Source of the DNA: Hanleya hanleyi
Taxonomy: Eukaryota > Mollusca > Polyplacophora > Lepidopleurida > Hanleyidae
Assembly (NCBI GenBank): GCA_036873755.1
Contig: JAVTVY010033725.1
Coordinates: 1 to 64,000, forward strand
Reading direction: 5' to 3'
DNA: 64,000 bases
Shown: positions 25,301 to 38,200 of the stretch, one piece after another
Numbering within the stretch: position 1 is the stretch's first letter
Layout of the letters: the number at the start of each line of letters is the position of its first letter
Notes under the pieces: model-generated
Seen by the model: the letters and a program-made list of their open reading frames with translations, nothing else
Told to the model about the DNA's origin: nothing
Database searches by the model: none
Program-made: the position numbers and the translations under genes

Positions 25301-28300
25301 TGAGCTGGAATAAATGGTATATGAGTGGTTGAGGTCAGAAAAAGTAGTCTTCTCCTCACCCCATGTACCTTTTTTGGGAACAGCCCTCAGTGGGACAGCA
25401 CTTTAAAATGGCAGTATTAGATCAGCTCTGTTACAAGCCCTGCCCCTCCCCCTTCCCTCAATCCCTTCTCCATCATGACATAGCTGAGAAATGCGACGTA
25501 AAGCCCTATTCACCACTCACCCGTCACATCTGTTCATTGTTCAGCTTATTAGGGCATGATATATTGAGGAAGGTCATCTGATTTCCCATAATAGTGATGA
25601 AATATGTTTGTCTTTTCTCTATCTGTTAACAGAGAGGTTTACATGAACTGTCGATCTATAGAGGTTGTGTCTACGATCAAAGATGTATGGAAATGGAGAA
25701 TGGGTCCAGTTTTATCACAGAAGTTGGAGGCACCTTTTGAAATAAAGGTAAATGTATATGCAAGCTTCTGTCATCTGGTTTTTACCCCTCGGGCAGATTC
25801 TGCCCGAGCGGTATTGTCATTGCCTCCGTCGTCCGTCCGTCTGTCCGTCTGTCCATCTTATCATTGTAAACACATTATCTCAAAAAGTCCTTCACTTACA
25901 ACAATGAAACTTCATACAGTTGTTTAATACAGCCAGTACCAGAAGCCTATTGAAAGTCGGTGCCATTGGATGTGTTTTTCAGGAGTTATGCCCCTTCATA
26001 CATGTCTGGCTGTTTTTATCCTTGTAAACACATTATCCCAAAAAGTCCTTCACTCACAACAATGAAACTTCATACAGTTGTTTAATGCAGCTAGTACCAG
26101 AAGCCTATTCAAAGTCGGTGTAATCGGATGTGTTTTTCAGGAGTTATGCCCCTTTATACATGTCTGTTGGTCCATATCCTTGTAAACACATTATCTCAAA
26201 AAGTCCTTCACTCACAACAATGAAACTTCATACAGTTGTTTAATACAGCCAGTACCAGAAGCCTATTGAAAGTCGGTGTAATCGGATGTGTTTTTCAGGA
26301 GTTCTGCCCCTTTATACATGTCTGTTGGTCCATATCCTTGTAAACACATTATCTCAAAAAGTCCTTCACTCACAACAATGAAACTTCATACAGTTGTTTA
26401 ATACAGCCAGTACCAGAAGCCTATTGAAAGTCGGTGCCATGGGATGTGTTTTTCAGGAGTTCACACAAACCTGTGTGGATTGCTGTGAATAGACAGTAAT
26501 CGTTCGACTACATCTACTATAGGTAATCACTGCTCTATTGCTATATTGTTTTGTCTGTCTATGATCTATATCATACAGGTAAAATTATGCCCACCCCAAA
26601 TATGTGAGATGTTGGGGTCAGAAACATTATTTCCACAATTGCTCTGGGCCTGGCCCGAGGGGTCCCGATGGCGACAGCCACATGTTGTAACATGGGTTAG
26701 GTATTAATGGAGAAGAAAGTTCCACACATTTTAGACTAAGATTATTATACACTTGTAAGCTTTCTCTGATCCTGGATATCAGGTATGGCTTACGGCTTCA
26801 TCCTACAATTGATTAAAGTAGAATTTATCAGTGTCACTATTCGCTAGTTTGACAGTTTCTGATGTATCATCATTATAATGTACGCAACATTCACTAGTTT
26901 ACGTGATCATCCCTGATATCCATTCCTCGCATTGATCTGCAGTGATTTACTCCAACTCTGATATTTGCATTATTTCTTAAGTAAATCATTAATGACACTA
27001 TCTCTATCTTTCACACTTACCTTGAGACAATCTCCACAATTTGACCTATATTTTCTATTTCCAGAGTCAGTTTGATATATGTACCACTTTCACATATGTG
27101 AAGTCTAATCAAGAATGCAGATTTCTGTAAGTGTCCATGTAAATACAGCATCATGTATGTACATACTTCTTTGTGCTTGTTTTGTTTCACTTCTGATAAA
27201 TCCAAGGGGGAATCTTAGTAGCAAAAATATAAGATAAAATGATAGATTGATGTGCCTAAACCAGAGAGAGCACAGCTGATGTGACTTGATATCTAATTTT
27301 GAGCCTATAAATCAGGGATAGGAACCTACTGCTGCTCATGGTTGGCAAGCCGACAAGCAGTGCTTCTTCCCGGGTAATGCGGCGTCCTCCCCAAGCAAAC
27401 TGGCCATCACCATATGAGTGAAATTACCCCCCCCCCCCACCATGATTGCCGACCCTTATGTAATGGAACAGTTGGTGCCATGCTGTCAAATTAATTTCAC
27501 ATGAAAGAAAACACACAAGACATAGGTAAAATATAGAAATACATGTACATGTACATGAAATACACGAGTATATCTATAGATCCATAGAACTCTGTAGAAA
27601 GAAGTGTAGAAATCCATAGATGTACTGTGAATTATCTATAACATAGGACATTCCGTATAATAAAATGGTCACAGCCTGCAAATAAACCCACCCCATAGGC
27701 TGAGAGCCAGAACAAAAGGGGAGGGTGGGAGGTAGAAAAAAAGTAATGAGACAAACAGTCTAACCACCCTCTTTAACATTTGAGAGATGCATTGAGAAAG
27801 ACTCCAGTCTCCCAAGAGAGCAGTGTATATAATAACTACCCAGACTGATAACATGTGGTCTCTTGACAGTGGACTGGGAGGTCAAATATGGGATGTCCTG
27901 GCCAGGAGGTGCCAGTGGTAAAGATTAAAGTAACACAGAGATAATTAAAGAAGGATGTTCATCATGGGCCCTTAAAGTCCAGTGAACACTTAAACGGATA
28001 GATACTAAAATACTTTTAACAAGATAATAAAATGATAGGTCATCATATACTTACAAATATTTGAAGTTAAACAACAAGGAAATGATATGGACCAGTAGAA
28101 CAACATGAACTGGATTAGTACTGCTTTCTTGCATGTTATGAATTACCCATTTAGACTAAAGCCAAAATGGTATACTGCGTGTTAACATCAAAGCCATAAT
28201 CGATCACAGTGGTGTGTATTTGGTTAAGCCAATGAAAAAGCACCTAGCTTCAAGAGAAGCTGAAGTGATTTTATGAAGTAAGTGATATTATTAAATTATT

Positions 28301-31300
28301 AAGTGATATGTGATACATGTATTGTAAAGTGATATTGTATTAACCTGAAATAATATCCTATGGTATCCTATACAATGGGAGAGAGTTGATATTGATTCAT
28401 TGAGAGGCTTTTCAGCTGTTAATGGAAGCTGCACAATGATGCTGATATTGTCTGATTTGAAGTTAGCATGTAAAGTATGAATATAAGTTAGCATGTAAAG
28501 TATGAATATAAGTTAGCATGTAAAGTATGAATATAAGTTAGCATGTAAAGTATGAATATAAGTTAGCATGTAAAGTATGAATATAAGTTAGCATGTAAAG
28601 TATGAATATAAGTTAAAATTCTTATGTACATGTTCATACCCCCACCACTTTGATCTATTGTCTGTATTCTTATTAAAGACTTGTCATAATGTGTTTGATG
28701 TTCTCCAGATCTATGCATTAGTTTACTTATAATGAGGATCAAATAAGGACTTTATATTGTCTATTATGTAGGTCGGATTTATTCCCAGACACCTTCAAGA
28801 AGCGGAAAACGAACTCACATGTAAGAAAAAGGTTGTATTTCTGTTTTTTGGGGAACTTGTCTGATTAAAAGAACTAATTTTTCACAGACAAAACAGGAGG
28901 AATGTTTTTGAGGAATCCATGCATTTATTGAATTTAAGAGAGTAGAACCACTGGCCAGCAGGATTAGAGCCACTTGAATTCATCTAGTCTCGCCCAAGTT
29001 TAACTAGTCCTCCAGGTTTCTATCAGAGCTGCCGGCCCCATCGCATACATGACAAAACAAAATATATGAAAACATAGTAATATCAGCATATTGCATGTAG
29101 ACCTAAAGTTGTCAGAGCCAACCATGACATTTTATGTATCATTTCTTCCCATAACTGACCTGAACCTAGACACGACTTTAAAAATAAATTTGGCGGATGC
29201 AAACATGTATAATTTTTCCTTTTGCCTGTTGGAAGCTTGCAAGTTTCACTTTCCAGTAGGGCTAGTGAATGTAAAATTCTACTGGTCCTTCAGCAGTGTT
29301 ACTAGCCTCGGGCTAGCGGACCTATTCTAATTTCGAGCCCTAGCTGATTGAATGTAAATACTTCTGTAATATCTGTACTTGATTTGTTTATTCACACAGC
29401 ATTATTTCCAATTTCAGTGACTCAAATATAGTTAGATCTTAATTCAAACTAGCATTATAGCATTCCAGGAAATGAATACATTGTATTATCTTAATTGTTT
29501 ATAAAACTGAAATTTGTCCTTATCCATATTGTGCAGTATGGCTGGGAGATGTTCACAAGAGCCAGTTTTTTGGGGAACTTGTCTGATTAAAAGAACTAAT
29601 TTTTCACAGACAAAACAGGAGGAATGTTTTTGAGGAATCCATGCATTTATTGAATTTAAGAGAGTAGAACCACTGGCCAGCAGGATTAGAGCCACTTGAA
29701 TTCATCTAGTCTCGCCCAAGTTTAACTAGTCCTCCAGGTTTCTATCAGAGCTGCCGGCCCCATCGCATACATGACAAAACAAAATATATGAAAACATAGT
29801 AATATCAGCATATTGCATGTAGACCTAAAGTTGTCAGAGCCAACCATGACATTTTATGTATCATTTCTTCCCATAACTGACCTGAACCTAGACACGACTT
29901 TAAAAATAAATTTGGCGGATGCAAACATGTATAATTTTTCCTTTTGCCTGTTGGAAGCTTGCAAGTTTCACTTTCCAGTAGGGCTAGTGAATGTAAAATT
30001 CTACTGGTCCTTCAGCAGTGTTACTAGCCTCGGGCTAGCGGACCTATTCTAATTTCGAGCCCTAGCTGATTGAATGTAAATACTTCTGTAATATCTGTAC
30101 TTGATTTGTTTATTCACACAGCATTATTTCCAATTTCAGTGACTCAAATATAGTTAGATCTTAATTCAAACTAGCATTATAGCATTCCAGGAAATGAATA
30201 CATTGTATTATCTTAATTGTTTATAAAACTGAAATTTGTCCTTATCCATATTGTGCAGTATGGCTGGGAGATGTTCACAAGAGCCAGTGTGAGTAAGGCC
30301 CTACTGGAGACTGCTAACTCTAGGCTTAGGAGGTGAGTATACACTAACAGGAATTCTACTTTCTGCATTGTTACATGGGAAAATACTTTAGAGAAACTTA
30401 CTGAGAAACTGACAAGATATTGGTTTGTTAGAACACATGCTGCTCTCTAAAGCCAGGTCCAGTTTTCATGAACAATTGCCTGTTTAATTTGTCAATATTT
30501 CTTGACGGTTCTGCTGATTAAACTTTACATGGTTATTTTATTCATGTATCCCTTTCCTGCAAAGATCACTACACTTTGTTTTTCAGCTGTTACGGTTGTC
30601 CCCCACCCAGACCTGTAGAAGCCTGTAGATGTGAATCCATCGTGCCATCTCACAAACAAGTTTACTTAGCAGGTAATATCATTATGTTTAACTCCCACGC
30701 CACATACATTATTAGAAAGGAGTAAATGAGGTCAGCACAGATTGGACATACATGTGAATAATAAATGAAAATAAGCTATATCTTCTGATTTAAGCATGTT
30801 ACAAAGGTTACAGCATTTCCGTCTATTAACATACAGAGTGTCTGAGTAAGCCATGTTTCTGTATGGGCAATATTTGGTCCATTAGGATATACATACTGGG
30901 ATATGTCAATTTGCAGCTCGGGAAACAGAACTGAACATTCCAGGATCCCTAGAGATATGATTTTGGATACCTCACTTTGCTGAATTAAATTGCTTTAAAT
31001 AAACTCTTTGAAGATGTATACACTTTTTGAAGGTTTTTCATTTAGGAAGTTAGAATATTGTCGTATTCTAATAACCACATCAGAATTATTATGTCTCCCC
31101 CAACTATGTTGGGGGGAGACATCTAGTGTTTGTGCTGTCTGTCTGTCTGTCTGGATGGATGGATGGATGTCTGTCTGGATGGATGTCTGTCTGGATGGAT
31201 GGATGTCTGTCCGTCCCCTTGCCTTGTCTGCAAGATATCTTGAGAACTACCGGGTGGAATTTCACCAAACTTGGATGGAAGCTTCATTGGGATAGCCCCC

Positions 31301-34300
31301 TCATTTGATTAGGTTTTGGTGTGTGTGCGTGCATTCATCCATGTCCGGTGTCCGTCCGTCTGTCTACTTGTACATGTATATACAGGGCTTGTCTGCAAGA
31401 TATCTGGAGAACTACTGAACAGAATTTCACCAAACTTGGATGGAAGCTTCATTAGGATAGCCCCCTCATTTGATTAGGTTTTGGTGTATGTGCGTGCATT
31501 CATCCGTGTCCGGTGTCCGTCCGTCCGTCCATCTACTTGTACATGTATATACAGGCCTTGTCTGCAAGATATCTTGAGAACTACTGGACGGAATTTCACC
31601 CCACTTGGATGGAAGCTTCAGTGGGATAGCCCCCTCATTTGATTAGATTTTGGTGTGTGTGCGTGCATTCATCCATGTCCGGTGTCCGTCCGTCCGTCCA
31701 TCTACTTGTACATGTATATACAGGGCTTGTCTGCAAGATATCTGGAGAACTACTGGATGGAATTTCACCAAACTTGGATGGAAGCTTCATTGGGATAGCC
31801 CCCTCATTTGATTAGGTTTTGGTGTATGTGGGTTCATTCATCCGTGTCCGGTGTCCGTCCGTCCGTCCATCTACTTATACATGTATATACAGGGCTTGTC
31901 TGCAAGATATCTGGAGAACTACTAGATGGAATTTCACCAAACTTGGATGAAAGCTTCATTGGGATAGCCCCCTCATTTGACTAGGTTTTGGTTTGTGTGC
32001 ATGCGTTCATCCGTGTCCGGTGTCCGTCCGTCCGTCCATCTACTTGTACATGTATATACAGGCCTTGTCTGCAAGATATCTGGAGAACTACTGGACAGAA
32101 TTTCACCAAACTTGGATGGAAGCTTCATTGGGATAGCCCCCTCATTTGATTAGGTTTTGGTGTATGTGCGTGCATTCATCCGTGTCCGGTGTCCGTCTGT
32201 CCATCCATCTACTTGTACATGTATGTACAGGCCTTGTCTGCAAGATATCTTGAGAACTACTGGACGGAATCTCACTCCACTTGGATGGAAGCTACAGTGG
32301 GATAGCCCCCTCATTTGATTAGGTTTTGGTGTGTGTGCGTGCATTCATCCATGTCCGGTGTCCGTCCATCTACTTGTACATGTATGTACAGGCTTTGTCT
32401 GCAAGATATCTTGAGAACTACTGGATGGAATTTCACCAAACTTGGATGGAAGCTTCATTGGGATAGCCCCTGCATTTGATCAGGTTTTAGTGTATGTGTG
32501 CATGCATTCATCCGTGTCCGGTGTCCGTCCAACCGTTCATCTACTTGTACATGTATATACAATGAAAATCGCTTCTTTGCAATTAATATTTTTAGATACG
32601 CAGCTTTGTTTAAGATACTTATTGCTACATTCATTTTATAGCACTTTCCCTTAAATTATGTGCCCATTCAAGGCAAGGTGGGAGGTTGGGGGAGACGTAT
32701 GTTTTTGCTCAAAAAACAACCAGCATAGGCTTCATGCCGGAGCGGCAACTCAAGGGTCAAAGCGGAACCTCTAGTTTGATTAGGTTTTGGTGTATGTGGG
32801 TGCATTCATCCGTGTCCGGTGTCCGTCCGTCCGTCCATCTACTTGTACATGTATATACAGGGCTTACCTGCAAGATATCTGGAGAACTACTAGATGGAAT
32901 TTCACCAAACGTGGATGAAAGCTTCATTGGGATAGCCCCCTCATTTGACTAGGTTTTGGTTTGTGTGCATGCGTTCATCCGTGTCCGGTGTCCGTCCGTC
33001 CGTCCATCTACTTGTACATGTATATACAGGCCTTGTCTGCAAGATATCTTGAGTACTGGACGGAATTTCACCACACTTGAATGGAAGCTTCAGTGGGATA
33101 GCCCCCCTCATTTGATTATGTTTTGGTGTGTGTGCGTGCATTGTCCATGTCCGGTGTCCGTCCGTCCGTCCATCTTCTTGTACATGTATATACAGGGCTT
33201 GTCTGCAAGATATCTGGAGAACTACTGGACAGAATTTCACCAAACTTGGATGAAAGCTTCATTGGGATAGCCCCCTCATTTGATTAGGTTTTGGTGTATG
33301 TGCGTGCATTCATCCGTGTCCGGTGTCCGTCCGTCCGTCCATCTACTTGTACATGTATGTACAGGCCTTGTCTGCAAGATATCTTGAGAACTACTGGACG
33401 GAATCTCACTCCACTTGGATGGAAGCTACAGTGGGATAGCCCCCTCATTTGATTAGGTTTTGGTGTGTGTGCGTGCATTCATCCATGTCCGGTGTCCGTC
33501 CGTCCGTCCATCTACTTGTACATGTATATACAGGGCTTGTCTGCAAGATATCTGGAGAACTACTGGACAGAATTTCACCAAACTTGGATGGAAGCTTCAT
33601 TGGGATAGCCCCCTCATTTGTCTAGGTTTTGGTGTGTGTGCATGCGTTCGTCCGGTGTCCGTCCGTCCGTCCATCTGCTTGTACATGTATATACAGGCTT
33701 TGTCTGCAAGATATCTTGAGAACTATTGGATGGAATTTCACCAAACTTGGATGGAAGCTTCATTGGGATAGCCCCGCATTTGATCAGGTTTTAGTGTATG
33801 TGTGCATGCATTCATCCGTGTCCGGTGTCCGTCCAACCGTTCATCTACTTGTACATGTATATACAATGAAAATCGCTTCTTTGCAATTAATATTTTTAGA
33901 TACGCAGCTTTGTTTAAGATACTTATTGCTACATTCATTTTATAGCACTTTCCCTTAAATTATGTGCCCATTCAAGGCAAGGTGGGAGGTTGGGGGAGAC
34001 GTATGTTTTTGCTCAAAAAAACAACCAGCATAGGCTTCATGCCGGAGCGGCAACTCAAGGGTCAAAGCGGAACCTCTAGTTTGAATTTAAAGTGAGCGGT
34101 TTGTAAAATTTAGTCTTCATATTTCCTCACTAAAAACTTCTCAATATCAATACTATTTGAACTTTCAGATTCTTACGACACAGTAATCAAGCTGCAAAAG
34201 TGTGCCTCATGGTTTGAAATTTCATCTTGAACAGTATTTTATGATCAAAAGTTCAGTAATTCAAAAAATTGGAAAATGTTCAGTTGCCTTGGCCCACATA

Positions 34301-35235
34301 TCTTGGCATTTTAACCCTTTTCTGGAAATAATCATCTCAGATTATGTGATATAGCTCTGCATGTTACAACAATATCTACAGAACTGTGTTTGGTACACCT
34401 ACCAAATTTTGGAAACTTCTTTTTCCAGTTATATGCTAGAAGCCGACAAACAATAGTCATCTTGGCTGACATTTAGTGGAGTTATGTCCCTTTTCAAATG
34501 TAACAATCATTGATTTTGTGATATATGCTCTGATATCTGTTACCACTACATCTACTGAACCGGGTTTACACCAATTAAACTTTGGTAACTTAATTGTAGC
34601 ATTAAAATCTAGATACCTTTTGAAAATATATTGCTACAACTAGAAGTTTGTAATATGCTTCCATTCCTGCTTCATGATACGGTATAAAAAGAATGATTCT
34701 GTATGATTAGTATATATAGCTGTGGTGTGCCGCATCCCAGCATGTGTCTCAGTTACTATGTGGAAGGTGAAGGGTTTTGAGTGTCTCACGCTCCTGTTTT
34801 TACCAGCATTTTCTGTAGTAAGTGAAAAACCAATTTTCAAATTTTAGAAGTGGGGATCCTGCATCCTTGAACAGAAATGTCCTCAGTATAAACTTTATTT
34901 ACCAGGTAATCCCTACTTGATCTAGTCAACAGAATGGATCTGGTTTCCTTCAATATTATCCACACCAAAACTCATCAGTGGTTTTGATTTTCAGGTAGAT
35001 ATAACAAGTACAGTCGGTTCCTAAGTCAGACTCCCTGGGTGATTGAGGGACAGAAGAAGACAGAAAACTCTGTGGAAGAACTTATCTGTGATTTAATACT
35101 GCCCAAGTTCAAACCTGATGGTAAGGCCATAAAAAGTTAATTAATTGTTTCTCAAGTGGGGTTTTTTTTTTCAGGAGCGGGCGGGCGTTTTTTTTTTTTA
35201 TTTTTTTGTTTTTTTTCAAGGAAGGATGCGGGCGG

Positions 35236-35266
<31 letters not shown>

Positions 35267-38200
35267 GCCGGGAAGACCATATATGTTTAAACACACACAA
35301 AATGAAATATTCTATGAAATAAATGCAATTTTCTCCGATTGTGGCCTGAAGTGGGATGGAATCTCCGTCCTGCTTAGATTTTCCAATTGTACACGATATC
35401 GCGTCGTCGAAATCTGGGCATCGGGTGATACCGGTCACCTCGTTCAGGACCTCGATCACGGTGGCACTTGGGCTAACCTGTATAATTGTCCAGTCCTTCA
35501 GCATGTTAACCGCCCCACGTTCTCGACATGTATGCTGAAACCAGCATGGTGAAAACGGATAAAAAATGCGGTAAAAATACAATCACAAATTTCATTTCAT
35601 TGGACCCATTTCCGATGAATTGTTTAAACTAGGCAAAGAGCATAATGAAAAGCATAACCGACGCTGGAACCGGAGACTAGGATGAAAATATTTCTTTAAT
35701 TTACAGCCTTTCGTGTTGAAATGTGCACAATTTATGACGAAGATTTTAATAAATAATGTTATGATAAATATACTATACGCTATTTATAAAATTACGATAA
35801 CGGAGAAGCGAAATTTACATAATAAAAACATACGGCAATCCGCTTCCGCTTATATTCAGGTCTGATTTTTGTATATTCGCAGTTTGGTTTGAAACTGGAA
35901 CGAGTTCGCGCAACTGCCGGTTGTAAACTATTTTGTGATCGATACGATCATGGCGATGACATCTCTGTACGTATTAAAGCATTTTTCTTTTTCACAAACA
36001 TAGAAAAAACACCATTTTGGGAAACGAATAGACATTACAACGAATAAACACAGTTTACAAGTACATTTACACATGCAATAAAAAGAATGGGAGCGGACAG
36101 TATGCCAGGGATGCGGCAGATTTTTTTATTTTTTTTCAAAAAGTGAAAAAAAAGTGCCCAGCGGGAGAGAAATCGAGGATGCGGCGCCACTTGAGAAACA
36201 ATTAATTAACTTTTTATGGCCTAAGTATGTATTTATGCACAAATTATCAACTTTGATGGGTTTCTGCCCATTTTAGGGTCCTGACTCGTGTTGAAATTAG
36301 TAAATAATTAAAATCCATGTTCAATGCATTCAAATTTTCCCATTTATGCATTCTGTAAGTGTCATGAAATTATTTTGAATCTATAGATCATCATGTCTGT
36401 ACTGGTGAACATTTAAATGTTAGCGAAGTTATGTCTCTCGAGTATAGAAATGCTGACAATGTAGTGTCTGCTAGACAGCCATGGTTTATTGTTTCATAGT
36501 GCATGCTAGACAACCATGATTTATTATTGTTTTGTTGTGCGTGCTAGGCAACCATAGTTTATTATTAGGTCATAGTGCCTGCTAGACAACCATGATTTAT
36601 TATTGTTTTGTTGTGCGTGCTAGGCAACCATAGTTTATTATTAGGTCATAGTGCCTGCTAGACAACCATGATTTATTATTGTTTTGTTGTGCGTGCTAGG
36701 CAACCGTACTACCCGTAGTTTATTATTAGGTCATAGTGCCTGCTAGACAACCATGGTTTATTATTGTTGCACAGTGTCTGCTAGACAACCTTGGTGTAGT
36801 ATTGTTTCATAGTGCCTGGTAGACAACCATGGTTTATTATTGTTCTGTAGTGCCTGCTAGACAACCTTGATTTATTGTTCTATTGTATCCTCTAGGCAAC
36901 CATGGTTTATTATTGTTTTATAGTGCCTGCTAGACAACAATGGTTTGTTTTATAGATATACAATTTTTCTCCTCAGATTGGTAATGAAGTTGATGTTTTA
37001 TTTCAGATCACAAATTTTCTGCATCTGGTCGAGAAGACGTTGATGTTCGTATGCTTGGCTCAGGTACTTTATAAATCCTATTGCCACTTGATTGGATGAT
37101 ATAATGATGCCTGTCCTGGATCAGTGTTTATTGAATGATTGGTAGTAAAAGAAAAATTACATTCTTGGGGCTGTGAACTTACAAAACCGTTGTGCAAACT
37201 GTAAGATTCCACGTAGCAGTTTACATTTTTTTAATTTCATACCCTAATGAACAGATGAAAAATTATTTTCAATCACCATAATCAAATAGAGATAATGTGT
37301 AGTATTCCAATCCATAATTTATTTAACTGGACACATTTTAGCAGGATTTTTCTGCTGGACTACGTTGAGTACCAGAAGCAGGCTGAACCGCTTCACAGCA
37401 TTTCTTCTGACTGAGTTAGGAGTTTATGAATGAAGCGCCTGGGCAGAATTATGTCGTTATGAAACATTCAAAGGTGGAACCTGTCGGCACTGTCAGGCAT
37501 TTCTCTCTCAATTTTGAGGACTGGAGTGTTTTGTATATACTTTCCCAACTAACGATACTTCTGTACTATCTGTGAAAGATAGAAGGAATAATAAACTTGA
37601 TCATTTTATTGAATGGGGGCAGACCAAGTTCCAGTCATATTCAGAAAAGAACTGCTACATATCAATGTGACGTCATCACATGTTCAGCCGTGCGCATAGT
37701 ACTGTATAGTTTTGTTTGCATTCATGCAAGTATGAACTGAAAAAACTTACGTCCAACTGACCAATCAAATTGCCGGAAATACGAACAAACCAGTGGAAAT
37801 TGACTTATAGGATTGTGCATGTACCTATAATATAATGGCTGCTCATATCTTAAAAAGTAGTCATATTGGGCGACCTTAAATAATAGAGGTTTATTTGTAG
37901 TTACGTAATACTGTTTAAATGATGACCAAGTACACAGCAAAATGTGAACCTTGACATTAACCTTGTACTTGCCTTATTCGGAGAACCGCCTGATGTTTAT
38001 GTATTGAGGAACTTTGTGTATTCACAGGTCGACCATTTATAATTCAGTTGATCAACCCACACATAGTTAACCACAGCTCTGATGATATCCGCCAAATGCA
38101 GAAACTTGTGAACAGTGGTACAGCAGATATCGCTGTACGGGATCTACAGATTGTCCCTAGGTTAGTACACTACAGCACTATTTGTGTTCTTCTTGTTTTT

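Noticed and set aside
29091..30052. Two identical 79-codon ORFs as paralogous genes
   Set aside because: They are the two copies of the 722-bp intronic duplication and have no splice or family support.
31222..34000. CRISPR-like or coding tandem array
   Set aside because: The units are about 169 bp with no distinct spacers and the organism is a eukaryote. The open frames across them are repeat translations with stops in most units.
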